Shown: positions 1-10,462, counted from the first letter of the stretch. The stretch is DNA of 64,000 bases from Oscillospiraceae bacterium (GCA_009783205.1 WRHO01000003.1:1-64000); one strand, 5' to 3'. The notes: generated by a model from the letters alone, not told the origin. Translations and numbers: made by a program.

Positions 1-328
1 GCTTTATAAGGCGTTCTTGTGCTTCTATTTCCATTAATAATCTGTTTTCATCATTGCCGAAAACAACACGACCGCTTTTTAACTGCCCGTAATGGATTAG
101 TTCCTCATAAAATCCTGAAGCTGAAACTTTTGTGTGCAATACAATTGTTCCGTCCGAAAAAGTCGTAGCTTCATTTCCGTATTCTTCTAAAAACTTATCA
201 AGTTCTTTTGTTTGAGCCATAACAACGCCTTTTTCCGCTAACGACGTTTTTACTTTTTCGATTGTTTCTGTATCCATCGGAACTTGATTTTCAAGAATCT
301 CTCTCGTTTTTTCCGAACTAAAAACCAT
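1..328 (-). CDS. Partial hypothetical protein (C-terminus beyond window); resembles a zincin-like / phage Mu F-like toxin domain
   Basis: Open reading frame read by eye from ATG at 328: MVFSSEKTREILENQVPMDTETIEKVKTSLAEKGVV...ASGFYEELIHYGQLKSGRVVFGNDENRLLMEIEAQERLIK; the ELIHYGQ..LLMEIEAQERLI motif resembles phage/polymorphic toxin-associated domains. Confidence 0.6.
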   Translation of the reverse strand, partial: MVFSSEKTREILENQVPMDTETIEKVKTSLAEKGVVMAQTKELDKFLEEYGNEATTFSDGTIVLHTKVSASGFYEELIHYGQLKSGRVVFGNDENRLLMEIEAQERLIK

Positions 329-437
329 GTTTTTTCACCGCCTGTATCTATTATATTAGATTTTTGCGGATTTGTCAAGAGGCTTTCTTTACAGGCAAAA
401 GAAAAAACCGCTTTTACAGCGGTTCTCTTTTTTGAAG

Positions 438-508
438 AGCGGGTGAAGGGGATCGAACCCTCACGACCAGCTTGGAAGGCTGGGATTCTACCATTGAACT
501 ACACCCGC
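438..508 (-). tRNA. tRNA-Gly (anticodon TCC)
   Basis: Reverse complement GCGGGTGTAGTTCAATGGTAGAATCCCAGCCTTCCAAGCTGGTCGTGAGGGTTCGATCCCCTTCACCCGCT folds as a cloverleaf; loop CTTCCAA. Confidence 0.96.
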
Positions 509-633
509 AAATCGGACAGCAGAAACCGTCCTTTCAGTTACTCAAAATATTATAATACATATTAAAACAAATGTCAATACAAAAAATAAAAAATTTTAAT
601 TTTTTTGTTTTTTTCTTATTATAAATAAAATCA

Positions 634-662
634 TTGACAACAACGAATATTTGTGCTATACT
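634..662 (+). promoter_or_regulatory. Sigma-A type promoter upstream of BMP-family lipoprotein
   Basis: TTGACA - 17 bp - TATACT. Confidence 0.8.
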
Positions 663-682
663 AATCGCGTGTATAATTAAAA

Positions 683-1897
683 ATGGGGGAATATTATATG
701 AGTTGTATGAAAATCCACGTTAAAAAGGGGATACCGTTCCTTTTGGTATTATCGCTTTTGATGATGACCGTTCTTTTTTCGGCTTGTAAAAGCACTCCGA
801 AAGACCCGAACGACCCGGAGGAAACGGAAGAAACCGCCGAAATCGAAGAAACTCCGATTGAGCATAAGGTCGGCTTTATTTACAGAGGGTTTGTGGAAAA
901 CTCTCCCCACAATCTTATTATTGAAAGCGCGCGGGGTCAGCTCGAGCGAAATCTCGGTGTTGAAACATATTATATAGAGGGTGTATTAGTTCAGAATTTT
1001 ATGGAAGCGGTAGACCTTTTAATAGATAAAGGCGTTACTATAATCGTATCGGGGAGCCACACCTTTTCTCATGTTATAGAAAGGGCGGCTTCGGATAATC
1101 ACGATATTCATTTTATAAGCTTCGGCGATTCGTCGACGCGGATGAATATGACAAATTTCTTACCGTTGTTGTATCAGCCGGCAAATGTTTGCGGACTCGC
1201 CGCGGCATACAACTCGGAGTCGGAAGACCTCGGAATAGTCGCGGATAACAGAATGTTTAACTGCGCGGGGGTCATTAACGCTTATATTCAAGGTGCAAAA
1301 GAAGTTCAGATGTCACATTTTAACACCCACGTCAACTATGTTTCGTCCGAAAATGACGACGAAATAAGGGCGGCAATTGACTATTTGGTCGGCAAAGGGA
1401 TTGATGTTATAATGCTCTATACAAACTCGGATTACGGAATACGGTATTGTGAACTTATCGGGGTGAAGGTGGTCGCTTTTTCGGGGAATCTTCCCGAATT
1501 GGCTCCCGAAAATTATATAACGGGTTTTTACTTTAACATGGACTCATACCTCACGGAACAGGTTCGTTTTATTCAAAACGATTATTTTATCCCGCTGACA
1601 ACCGTCGGCGAAATGGAGACCGGTCATGTTCAGGTTATCAGACTTAACAATAATGTCGAGGAGGGAACCGCGGATTTAACCGATTACCTCTATGAGCTTA
1701 TTAATACAAGCGATAAAATTTTCGAAGGAAAAATCACAGACAACTTCGGAACGGTCATGGTTGAGAGCGGGGTTGTGCTTTCGCTGAACGATATATTGGC
1801 AATAGATTGGCTCGATTACAGCGTCGGCAACAATTTCTTTGATTTTTCGACGCCATTGCCTACTATTGACTCTACGCCGCTCGAAATAAAAAGGTGA
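683..1897 (+). CDS. BMP family (PnrA-like) substrate-binding lipoprotein
   Basis: Signal peptide and lipobox (VLFSACKS); KVGFIYRGFVENSPHNLIIESARGQLE... typical of BMP/basic membrane protein family. Confidence 0.85.
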   Translation: MGEYYMSCMKIHVKKGIPFLLVLSLLMMTVLFSACKSTPKDPNDPEETEETAEIEETPIEHKVGFIYRGFVENSPHNLIIESARGQLERNLGVETYYIEGVLVQNFMEAVDLLIDKGVTIIVSGSHTFSHVIERAASDNHDIHFISFGDSSTRMNMTNFLPLLYQPANVCGLAAAYNSESEDLGIVADNRMFNCAGVINAYIQGAKEVQMSHFNTHVNYVSSENDDEIRAAIDYLVGKGIDVIMLYTNSDYGIRYCELIGVKVVAFSGNLPELAPENYITGFYFNMDSYLTEQVRFIQNDYFIPLTTVGEMETGHVQVIRLNNNVEEGTADLTDYLYELINTSDKIFEGKITDNFGTVMVESGVVLSLNDILAIDWLDYSVGNNFFDFSTPLPTIDSTPLEIKR

Positions 1898-1903
1898 ACC
1901 GTT

Positions 1904-2743
1904 TTGACCTTTTATGCTAATGCAAAATTAAATTTGTCCCTCGATATTACGGAAAGGCGAGATGACGGCTATCACAATATCGTAAGCGAAATGCAAGAAA
2001 TTGACCTTTCAGATACGGTCGCGATTGAGATTAACCGAAACCATGACGAAATTCGCGTCAATTGCGATAACCCGCGAATACCGACAGATGAACGCAATAT
2101 AGCCTACAGCACCGCAAAGCTTTTTTTACAAACCGCCGGTCTTAAATTTGGCGTAGATATAAACATTAAAAAGCGAATCCCGCTCATGGCGGGGTTAGGC
2201 GGGAGCAGTACCGACGGCGCGACCGTACTCAAGGGGTTAAACGAAATGTGCGACTCGGACTCGAAAATTGATTTTAAGCGGTATAGTATCGACGAATTGT
2301 GCAAGCTCGGGGCGCGACTCGGCGCGGACGTTCCTTTTTGCATTGTCGGGGGTAGGGCGGAATGTCGGGGAATCGGCGATATAATAACACCTTTACCGGA
2401 TTTGCCCGCGCAATTTTATGTTATAGTACAACCCGATTTTTACTGTGACACAAAAAGCGCGTATGAGCTTTTTGCAAAGAGAGAATCGCGTTACGGACGA
2501 AAGGGAACTATAACAAAAGCAACAGCAACAGCCAATATATTCCAACGGCTGTACAACGACGAACGAATTGAGCGAATTTGTGAAGAGATGCTCAATTTAG
2601 GGGCAGGCTCGGCATCAATGACGGGGAGCGGGAGTGCGGTATTCGGCGTTTTCCCGACGGACGAGTTAGCCGAAAACGCTTTGGAAAGAATGAATCAACC
2701 GTTTAAATATAAGGCAAAAAATGTAAAAACAGTATTGAGCTAA
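1904..2743 (+). CDS. ispE: 4-diphosphocytidyl-2-C-methyl-D-erythritol kinase
   Basis: ANAKLNLSLDITERRDDGYHNI and GHMP motif PLMAGLGGSSTDGATVLKGLN. Confidence 0.94.
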   Translation: MTFYANAKLNLSLDITERRDDGYHNIVSEMQEIDLSDTVAIEINRNHDEIRVNCDNPRIPTDERNIAYSTAKLFLQTAGLKFGVDINIKKRIPLMAGLGGSSTDGATVLKGLNEMCDSDSKIDFKRYSIDELCKLGARLGADVPFCIVGGRAECRGIGDIITPLPDLPAQFYVIVQPDFYCDTKSAYELFAKRESRYGRKGTITKATATANIFQRLYNDERIERICEEMLNLGAGSASMTGSGSAVFGVFPTDELAENALERMNQPFKYKAKNVKTVLS

Positions 2744-2762
2744 AGTCGGAAAGGGGTATTTT

Positions 2763-3122
2763 ATGGTCACTAAACGCACACATTTAGGAAATATAGTCGT
2801 AACAAAACAATTTTTTTCAGAGCTTATAGGAAGAACGATAATAAGCTGTTTCGGCGTAGTTGACATGAATGCGGACGGCGCGAAACAAAATCTTTTAGAA
2901 AGCCTTCCTTTTTTACCAAAAAAAACACAAATAGATAAAGGCGTTTCGTTTAAAATAATTAATGATAAATTGTATATCGAACTGCATATAACTGTTATGT
3001 ACGGGATTAATGTCGCATCGGTTGTTAAAAGTATTCAACATAAGATAAAATTTGCGGTTGAAGACGAAATTGATTTCCCGGTAGAGAGAGTTAATATATA
3101 CGTTGACGGAATCAAGTCATAA
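2763..3122 (+). CDS. Asp23/Gls24 family envelope stress protein
   Basis: Asp23-like sequence (LYIELHITVMYGINVASVVKSIQHKIK) immediately upstream of a DAK2 protein, a conserved Firmicutes arrangement. Confidence 0.85.
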   Translation: MVTKRTHLGNIVVTKQFFSELIGRTIISCFGVVDMNADGAKQNLLESLPFLPKKTQIDKGVSFKIINDKLYIELHITVMYGINVASVVKSIQHKIKFAVEDEIDFPVERVNIYVDGIKS

Positions 3123-4827
3123 AAAAGAAGTGCCGACAGAGCAACGCGGGCACGGGAGGAACATTTTGTACGGAAAAACACTTAGAGACGCGGTTATATC
3201 GGGTACAAACAATATGATTAACCATAGGGAGGAGGTTGATGAGCTCAACGTCTTTCCCGTACCGGACGGCGACACCGGCGCGAATATGTCCGCCACTATG
3301 AAAAGCACGCTCAACGAACTCGCGCTTATTGACGATTCGGCAGAAATAGGCTTTGTAGCCGAAAAAACCGCGTCGGCTATGTTGCGAGGTGCGAGGGGCA
3401 ACTCGGGCGTTATATTGTCCTTGCTTTTCCGCGGACTTTCAAAAGGGTTGGCGGGTAAGGCGGACTGTACCCCCGAAGAGTTTTGCACGTCCTTGGAAAA
3501 AGGGGTTCAGGCGGCATACAAATCGGTAATGAAGCCAACCGAGGGGACAATCTTGACCGTTGCGCGCGAAGCGGCAGAGGCGGCGATGAAAACAGCAAAA
3601 TCGGGCGGGGATTTTTCCGAGGTGTTTAAAACGCTGACCGCACAAGCGGCAAAAACTCTCGACAATACCCCCGAATTATTACCGGTTTTGAAGAAAGCGG
3701 GCGTTGTTGACTCGGGGGGGAAGGGATATCTCTACATTATTGAGGGAATGTACTCTGTTGTTGCCGGAAAAGGCATAATTGCTTTAACCGATTCAACATC
3801 CAAAAACGGGCAACCCGCCGCCGTAAGCGTCGCAAGCTCTGTCAGCGGTGAGGAAATTACATTTGGCTATTGTACCGAGTTTATAGTATACAAGTCGCCC
3901 GACTCGTTTGACGCGGCGGCATTACGCGCATTTCTTGAATCAATAGGGGACAGCGTTGTGGTCGTCGACGACGATGAAATAATTAAGGTTCATGTTCATA
4001 CCGATAATCCGGGTAAGGCACTTGAGGACGGGATAAAATTCGGCTCGCTCACGAATATAAAAATCGAAAATATGCGTGAACAGCATAAGGAAGAGCTTTT
4101 AAAAACTCAAATAATACGCAACAGCGACGCGCCGGTCAAATTAACCGTTCAAGAACCCGAAGAGGAGTTCGGCTTTGTTGCGGTCGCGGCGGGTGAGGGA
4201 TTAGAAGCGTTGTTTTACGATTTAGGGGTTAATCACGTGGTAAAAGGCGGACAGACCTTTAACCCGTCGACAGAAAACATAATGGAGGCTATTTTGGCGA
4301 CACCCGCGCGAAACGTCTTTGTGCTTCCAAACAATAAAAACATCATTTTGGCGGCGGAGCAAGCGCAAAATCTTATCAGCGACAGGAATGTTGTCGTGCT
4401 TCAATCGAGGACAATTCCACAAGGAATAACGGCATTACTCAGTTTTAATCCCGATAAAGATGTACGCGAAAACTCGATTCAGATGACATTGGCGTTAGAC
4501 CGCGTTTCAACGGGGACAATAACCTTTGCCGTTCGCGATTCCGATTTTGAGGAGAAGAAAATAAAGAAGGGCGATATTTTAGCCCTCGAAAACGGGAAAC
4601 TAACCTATATCGAAAAAGATGTAACGCGCGCGCTTATAAAAATTACAAAACGCATGATAAAAAGCGATTCTTCATTTGTAACCGTTATGTACGGCTCCGA
4701 CATTTCGGAAGCCGCGGCAGAGGAGGCGTTTCGTCAGGTTAAGGCGAAAATCTCTTCAGATGTCGAGGTCGTTTTGGTAAACGGGGGACAGCCCGTATAT
4801 TATTACATTATATCTGTGGAGAGTTAA
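3103..4827 (+). CDS. DAK2 domain-containing protein, YloV/FakA family (true start probably a TTG near 3165)
   Basis: LRDAVISGTNNMINHREEVDELNVFPVPDGDTGANM DAK2 motif; DegV-like C-terminal region. Confidence 0.9.
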   Translation: MTESSHKKEVPTEQRGHGRNILYGKTLRDAVISGTNNMINHREEVDELNVFPVPDGDTGANMSATMKSTLNELALIDDSAEIGFVAEKTASAMLRGARGNSGVILSLLFRGLSKGLAGKADCTPEEFCTSLEKGVQAAYKSVMKPTEGTILTVAREAAEAAMKTAKSGGDFSEVFKTLTAQAAKTLDNTPELLPVLKKAGVVDSGGKGYLYIIEGMYSVVAGKGIIALTDSTSKNGQPAAVSVASSVSGEEITFGYCTEFIVYKSPDSFDAAALRAFLESIGDSVVVVDDDEIIKVHVHTDNPGKALEDGIKFGSLTNIKIENMREQHKEELLKTQIIRNSDAPVKLTVQEPEEEFGFVAVAAGEGLEALFYDLGVNHVVKGGQTFNPSTENIMEAILATPARNVFVLPNNKNIILAAEQAQNLISDRNVVVLQSRTIPQGITALLSFNPDKDVRENSIQMTLALDRVSTGTITFAVRDSDFEEKKIKKGDILALENGKLTYIEKDVTRALIKITKRMIKSDSSFVTVMYGSDISEAAAEEAFRQVKAKISSDVEVVLVNGGQPVYYYIISVES

Positions 4828-6908
4828 TGAGTATTAATTTAAACGATTCAATTGAAGTATTAGCGGGCGTTTCAAGTAAACGCGCAACCCATTATAAAAG
4901 ATTGGGTATTGAAACAGTTGGGGAGCTTTTGAAGCATTATCCCCGAAGATATATTGATTTTTCGACCTCGATTTCTATTGCCGAAGCGGGAGAATTGCAC
5001 AGGGGCGAGTATTGTGTGGTTAAAGCCGTTGTATCAAAACGACTCGCGCCTATTTTTGGTCATACATCAATATTCAAATTGCAATTAGAGGACGAGTCGG
5101 GTACGTTCACCTGTACCTTTTTTAATTGTGAATACATCTATTCCCGTTTAACGGTCGGACACGAGTATATTTTTTACGGTCGTATTTCTACCGGCAGATT
5201 TCCGCCCGAGATTATTAATCCTATTTATATTTTCCCCGACAGTCTCGATAAGCTCACCCCTAAGTATCGCTTGACCGCCGGGCTTACTCATGCGATTATT
5301 TCCGCAAACGTAAAAACGGCGATGAAGCTATTGGGGTTGGAGAAGCCGCCATACCCCGCCGGGCTTTTCGCACACGATTTGCCGCAAAAAATCCGTGACG
5401 AATACAATCTCATGAGCGTAGACGAAGCGACGGTAAAGATTCATTTTTCCGCGTCACAGGAGGAAAACAAAAGAGCAAAGCGAAGTCTCGCGTTTAAAGA
5501 ACTTCTTTCTTTACAGTTAGGGCTGGCTATGTTGCGTTCGCGCAACCGAAAGCTTACCGGGGTACAGGCAGAGGGGTACGATATAAGCGATTTCTACAAG
5601 AATTTGCCGTTTACCCCGACGGGCGCGCAATTACGCGCCGTAGAAGACTGTGTTGCGGATATGAAAAAGCCGATACCTATGAACCGCCTTTTACAAGGTG
5701 ATGTAGGAAGCGGGAAAACAATGGTGGCGGCGGCATTAGCCCGTTTCACACATCTAAACGGGTTTCAAACCGCATTAATGGTTCCCACCGAGATTTTAGC
5801 GAACCAACACCACAAGACGCTTACGGAGTTTTTGTCGCCGTTCGGGATTAAAACGGCACTTGTTACGGGGGGGCTTTCCGCCGCCGAAAAGAAATCCTGT
5901 CTTGCCGAAATAAAATCGGGCGATGCCGCCGTCGTTGTCGGAACGCACGCGCTTATTCAAAAAGGGGTTGAGTTTAACGAGCTCGGACTCGTTATAACCG
6001 ACGAGCAACACAGGTTTGGTGTGGGACAGCGGTCTGAACTCATTTCAAAGGGGCGCAATCCGCACACTCTTGTTATGTCGGCGACGCCCATTCCGCGTAC
6101 CCTCGGGTTGATTATATACGGCGATTTGGATATATCCTTGCTTGACGAAATGCCGAAGGGACGGCAACCGATTAAGACCTACGGCGTTGATTCAACATAC
6201 AGAGAAAGACTTTACAAATTTATAATAAAAGAAGTAACCGCCGGGAGACAGGCGTATATAGTTTGTCCGTTAGTAGATTCGGATATTTCAGATACCGACT
6301 CTGAAAACCTCAAAAAAAGCGCGGTTAAACAATATAACCAATTGCGCGAAACGTGGTTTAAAGAAATTCCTACGGGGTTACTTCACGGAAAAATGAAACA
6401 ATCCGAGAAAGACCCGATTATGGACGGGTTTAAATCGGGTACAATAAAAGTTCTCGTTTCGACCACCGTAATTGAGGTGGGGGTAGATGTTCCTAACGCA
6501 ACCGTCATGTTGATTGAAAACGCGGAACAGTTCGGTTTATCACAACTGCATCAGCTCAGAGGACGGGTAGGACGAGGAAAGGAACAGTCTTATTGCATCT
6601 TAATAACGGACAGCGATTCTGCATACACAAAGGCGCGAGTCGACACAATGTCATCAACCTGTAACGGGTTCGAAATCGCGGGAAAAGACTTAGAATTGCG
6701 CGGGCCGGGCGACTTCTTCGGTCAAAAACAACACGGCTTGCCGCTCCTGAGAGCGAGCGATTTAGCGGCAGACGGCGAAATTCTATCCGAAACACAAGCC
6801 TTAGCAAAGCTCATTATAAAAGATGACCCCGAATTAAACGATAATATCGAATTAAAACAATTAGCCGCAGAATTGTTTAAGGACAGTGATGAATATGGAT
6901 TCAATTGA
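4827..6908 (+). CDS. recG: ATP-dependent DNA helicase RecG
   Basis: Walker A LLQGDVGSGKTMVAA, DEQHRFGV, SATPIPRT, QLRGRVGRG. Confidence 0.97.
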   Translation: MSINLNDSIEVLAGVSSKRATHYKRLGIETVGELLKHYPRRYIDFSTSISIAEAGELHRGEYCVVKAVVSKRLAPIFGHTSIFKLQLEDESGTFTCTFFNCEYIYSRLTVGHEYIFYGRISTGRFPPEIINPIYIFPDSLDKLTPKYRLTAGLTHAIISANVKTAMKLLGLEKPPYPAGLFAHDLPQKIRDEYNLMSVDEATVKIHFSASQEENKRAKRSLAFKELLSLQLGLAMLRSRNRKLTGVQAEGYDISDFYKNLPFTPTGAQLRAVEDCVADMKKPIPMNRLLQGDVGSGKTMVAAALARFTHLNGFQTALMVPTEILANQHHKTLTEFLSPFGIKTALVTGGLSAAEKKSCLAEIKSGDAAVVVGTHALIQKGVEFNELGLVITDEQHRFGVGQRSELISKGRNPHTLVMSATPIPRTLGLIIYGDLDISLLDEMPKGRQPIKTYGVDSTYRERLYKFIIKEVTAGRQAYIVCPLVDSDISDTDSENLKKSAVKQYNQLRETWFKEIPTGLLHGKMKQSEKDPIMDGFKSGTIKVLVSTTVIEVGVDVPNATVMLIENAEQFGLSQLHQLRGRVGRGKEQSYCILITDSDSAYTKARVDTMSSTCNGFEIAGKDLELRGPGDFFGQKQHGLPLLRASDLAADGEILSETQALAKLIIKDDPELNDNIELKQLAAELFKDSDEYGFN

Positions 6909-7668
6909 CGAACAGTTGACAGTTGATATGACAGAGCGATGGAGATATCCGCGGTTTTTTGTAGAAAAAGAATCGGTAGGCTTATCGCCCGTTCACTTGA
7001 CGTTAAATACCGACGACATGAATCACGCTAAAAAAGTCTTGCGTATAAAACGAGGCGAAAAGGTCATTATCTGTGACGGAAGCTGTACCGATTATCTTTG
7101 CGAATATATAGATAATGACAAGTTCGGTTTGATAAAAGCTATACAGAATAATGCCGAAGCGAGCGTTTATTTGCGGCTTTTTCAATGTCTGCCCAAATCC
7201 GATAAAATGGATTTTATCGTTCAAAAGGCGGTGGAATTAGGTGCGTCGGAGGTTGTTCCGATTATATCCTCGAGATGTGTTTCCCGCCCCGATTCAAAAA
7301 GCGCGGCGGTTAAGCTCAAGCGTTGGAATAAAATAGCCTATGAAGCGGCGAAACAATGTGGGCGCGGAAAAATCCCGTCGGTCGGAGAAATTCTCCCGTT
7401 CGCTCAAGCAATCGACGTATTAAACAAGCAAGCCTTGAACATAATATTCTATGAATGTGGCGGCGTCGGAATTAATGACGCAATCTCAAACAAATTCAAT
7501 ACAATTAATGTATTTATCGGAAGCGAAGGCGGTTTTACCGAAGACGAGATTAAATTCGCAGAAAAACACAGAGTCACCCCCGCGACATTAGGAAAAAGGA
7601 TTTTAAGGGTCGATACCGCTTGTGTGGCGGCGATTTCGGTTATAATGAACATAACGGGGAATATTTGA
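6886..7668 (+). CDS. rsmE: 16S rRNA (uracil(1498)-N(3))-methyltransferase
   Basis: FIGSEGGFTEDEI and LGKRILRVDTACVAAI motifs. Confidence 0.94.
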   Translation: MMNMDSIDEQLTVDMTERWRYPRFFVEKESVGLSPVHLTLNTDDMNHAKKVLRIKRGEKVIICDGSCTDYLCEYIDNDKFGLIKAIQNNAEASVYLRLFQCLPKSDKMDFIVQKAVELGASEVVPIISSRCVSRPDSKSAAVKLKRWNKIAYEAAKQCGRGKIPSVGEILPFAQAIDVLNKQALNIIFYECGGVGINDAISNKFNTINVFIGSEGGFTEDEIKFAEKHRVTPATLGKRILRVDTACVAAISVIMNITGNI

Positions 7669-7687
7669 AAAGTTTTATTAAAAAACG

Positions 7688-7716
7688 CTTGAAATAAATT
7701 ACAGAGTATTGTATAA
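7688..7716 (+). promoter_or_regulatory. Sigma-A type promoter
   Basis: TTGAAA - 17 bp - TATAAT. Confidence 0.75.
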
Positions 7717-7748
7717 TTAATAAAAATAACAATTTAAGGAGTTTAACT

Positions 7749-7949
7749 ATGCAAAAATTTGGATTAATAGTTCTTATCGGTTTAGCCGTTGTAGGGGGGC
7801 TTACTTTAGCAATTATGCTGATAAGAAAGAGAAGACTCGGAAGACTTATTGACTTTGACGATTTTGACAGCGCGGTGAGCGATGAAGAATTTGAACATTT
7901 TTTTGGCGCGGAACAAGGGGTTAACCGCGATGTAGAGATTGAGAATTAA
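7749..7949 (+). CDS. Small single-TM hypothetical protein with acidic cytoplasmic tail
   Basis: Good RBS (AAGGAG); one hydrophobic segment; own promoter and terminator. Confidence 0.75.
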   Translation: MQKFGLIVLIGLAVVGGLTLAIMLIRKRRLGRLIDFDDFDSAVSDEEFEHFFGAEQGVNRDVEIEN

Positions 7950-7960
7950 TAATCAACATT

Positions 7961-8010
7961 AAAAGACGACCTTTAGGCAGTATCGAAACTGCTTAAAGGT
8001 CGTCTTTTTG
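7961..8010. terminator. Bidirectional Rho-independent terminator between convergent genes
   Basis: AAAAGACGACCTTTAGGCAGT-atcga-AACTGCTTAAAGGTCGTCTTTTT. Confidence 0.93.
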
Positions 8011-8021
8011 GATTGTTCACT

Positions 8022-8495
8022 TCAGCCCGTCAATTGCGGAAACCCCCACTGTCGTAAAACTTCATATACCCCTACCGCCACGCTGTTCGACATATTAAGG
8101 CTTCTCAAGCCCGCTCGCATTGGTATTTTCAGACAACGGTCGCGATATTTTTGCAAAAGCTCCTCGGGTAAGCCCTTGTCCTCTCTCCCAAAAATGAGAT
8201 AAGCGTTGTTTTTATATTCAACATCGCTGTAATTCGTTGGAGACCTCGTTTCATAAAACCAGTATTCGCCGTCATTGTCGAAGGTTTTTTCAAAAAAGTC
8301 GTCAAAGCCTTCGTAAACGGTTACGCTCAATTTTCCCCAATAATCCAACCCCGCCCGTTTCATTTTAGCGTCGTCTAATTCAAATCCCATAGGCTTAATG
8401 AGGTGGAGAGAACCCCCCGTAGCCGCACAGGTGCGGGCGACGTTCCCCGTGTTTTGGGGGATTTGTGGGTGGGCTAAGACGATATTAAGCTTCAT
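8022..8495 (-). CDS. trmL: tRNA (cytidine(34)-2'-O)-methyltransferase (SPOUT family)
   Basis: MKLNIVLAHPQIPQNTGNVARTCAATGGSLHLIKPMGF...GREDKGLPEELL...IPMRAGLRSLNMSNSVAVGVYEVLRQ; start placed at internal ATG. Confidence 0.95.
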   Translation of the reverse strand: MKLNIVLAHPQIPQNTGNVARTCAATGGSLHLIKPMGFELDDAKMKRAGLDYWGKLSVTVYEGFDDFFEKTFDNDGEYWFYETRSPTNYSDVEYKNNAYLIFGREDKGLPEELLQKYRDRCLKIPMRAGLRSLNMSNSVAVGVYEVLRQWGFPQLTG

Positions 8496-10428
8496 TTGGT
8501 TCAATTTTGTACTTAATCGCCGCAAAGTCATAAGGCGGGATTTGTAAATAACCTAAGTTTCTTTCCCTTTTTGTTTCAACCGACCTTATTATTTCAAACG
8601 ATATAATGTTTTCGGTAGGGGGAATTATCTTAAACTTCGCCGAGCGGCGATAACGATTCAGGTATATTGTAACAACCTCGCCGATTTCGCGGTCAATCCT
8701 CGAAATAACACAGTACCGCGCTTCCGCTTTTATTATCAGAAGCGAACCCTTTTCAAAGGCTTTACAGGATTTGCGGATTTTTGACAATTCCGATACAAAC
8801 TCCACCAATGCCATATTTTCCATTCCCCAAGGGTATGTTCGACGGTTAAACGGGTCGCGATACCCCTCCTGTCCCGCTTCGTCGCCGTAGTATATACAGG
8901 GGATTCCGGGCAAAAAGAATTGTAAAACCATAGCGCATTTTAAAAGCGCGATTCCGTATACATATTCCGGCTCGTTTAACCCGTGTTCCGCCTGCCACCG
9001 GCGGTCATGCCCGTTGACCTCCATACCCGCTAAGCGCGTAATTGCCCGCTCTATATCGTGGGTCGATATAAAGTTCATCAAAATGTCAACAGACGGCTTA
9101 GGATAATGCTCGAGAATTGTCATAACGTCGTCTTTAAAACGGTCTCCCGCGCCGTCGCGGTCGTGGTACTTTATATAGTTTAAAATTGCATCTTTAAAAG
9201 GATAGTTCATAACGCTATCTAATTGACCGCCTATGAGATACCGTCTTCGTATTCCGTAGCTTTCCTTAGTTGTTGCGTCCTCCCACACCTCGCCGTATAT
9301 AACCTTATCCTTCCCCTTTGCCTTAACCGCTTTATGCAGGTTATCAATAAAATCATCGGGCAATTCATCTGCCACATCGAGCCGCCAACCCGACGCCCCC
9401 AAATCAATCCACTTTTGTAAAATTCCGCCTTCGCCGCATATATATTCTGTATATGCGGGGTTATTCTCGTTGACATTAGGAAGGGTCGTCATTCCCCACC
9501 ACGATTCATATACATGAGGGTATTCCATCCAACTGTACCAGTCGCGGTAAGGACTTTCCGGGTCATTATACGCGCCGGTGTGCGCACCGTATCTGCCGAA
9601 TTTATTAAAATAAATGCTGTCCGCTCCGGTATGACTGAATACGCCGTCGAGTATTATTCCTATCCCTAAGCTTTTCGCGCTTTTGCAAAGACTTACAAAA
9701 TCCGCCTCGCTGCCGAGCATATTGTCTATTCTCTCATAATTTGCCGTACAATAACGATGATTCTCGTGTGATTCAAAAATCGGGTTGAGATAAATCGCCG
9801 TCACGCCTAATGAGTGAAGATACGGGAGTTGTTCTTCTATTCCTTTGAGGTTTCCCCCGAAATAGTCGTCGTTATTAACCATTCCCTTTTCGTCCGGTTC
9901 CCAAACCGGCATAGCGTTCCAGCTCGAGTGAACCTTTCGCCCAATCGGAACGGGCGAGACAAGAGGCGCGTCAATTCCGCCCAATTTGGCAAATCGGTCG
10001 GGAAAAATCTGATACATTACCCCGCCCTTGAGCCAATCCGGGGTCGTCAGCTCGGGGTCATATACGGTAAGCTGAAACAACTCCGTCCCGTCATACCCGC
10101 CTTCGTTCGCGCCGCGACGTTTGATAAAGGTACGGTGTCCGTGCTGTTGTGTGACAAAATAATAATGATGCAAGCCTACGTCCTGTGGCGAGTATTCACA
10201 GGTGTATGTTATATACAACGTATCGGAATCGTCCGATACCTCTAAGGCAATAAACTTTTCCTTATACCCCGGTCGGAATACAACCAAAAAAGGGTCGGCG
10301 ACCTCATACATTCGCGGAAATTTCAACGTAAATTGACAAGGCGAAAATTGTTTGAGCGCGCCGAACGGCGTCTTATAATGTTCATCGAAACAATCGTAAA
10401 TAGGCGGGTGCGTCATAATTATAACCAT
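8485..10428 (-). CDS. GH13 alpha-glycosidase (neopullulanase/maltogenic amylase-like)
   Basis: GWRLDVADELP, VIYGEVWED, NFISTHDIERA, YQIFPDRFAKLG; start ATG at 10428 or 10416. Confidence 0.92.
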   Translation of the reverse strand: MVIIMTHPPIYDCFDEHYKTPFGALKQFSPCQFTLKFPRMYEVADPFLVVFRPGYKEKFIALEVSDDSDTLYITYTCEYSPQDVGLHHYYFVTQQHGHRTFIKRRGANEGGYDGTELFQLTVYDPELTTPDWLKGGVMYQIFPDRFAKLGGIDAPLVSPVPIGRKVHSSWNAMPVWEPDEKGMVNNDDYFGGNLKGIEEQLPYLHSLGVTAIYLNPIFESHENHRYCTANYERIDNMLGSEADFVSLCKSAKSLGIGIILDGVFSHTGADSIYFNKFGRYGAHTGAYNDPESPYRDWYSWMEYPHVYESWWGMTTLPNVNENNPAYTEYICGEGGILQKWIDLGASGWRLDVADELPDDFIDNLHKAVKAKGKDKVIYGEVWEDATTKESYGIRRRYLIGGQLDSVMNYPFKDAILNYIKYHDRDGAGDRFKDDVMTILEHYPKPSVDILMNFISTHDIERAITRLAGMEVNGHDRRWQAEHGLNEPEYVYGIALLKCAMVLQFFLPGIPCIYYGDEAGQEGYRDPFNRRTYPWGMENMALVEFVSELSKIRKSCKAFEKGSLLIIKAEARYCVISRIDREIGEVVTIYLNRYRRSAKFKIIPPTENIISFEIIRSVETKRERNLGYLQIPPYDFAAIKYKIEPNEA

Positions 10429-10462
10429 TCCTTTCCGAGCTTTAAAAGCTCTGTGAAATCCG
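10414..10462 (-). repeat. Hairpin-RBS leader repeat, copy upstream of GH13 gene
   Basis: GGATTTCACAGAGCTTTTAAAGCTCGGAAAGGAATGGTTATAATTATG; shared with 16778, 29226, 30850 and 45301 copies. Confidence 0.75.

Noticed and set aside
284-565. 93-aa plus-strand ORF
   Set aside because: Runs antisense through the tRNA-Gly and the partial gene start; no RBS or family features.
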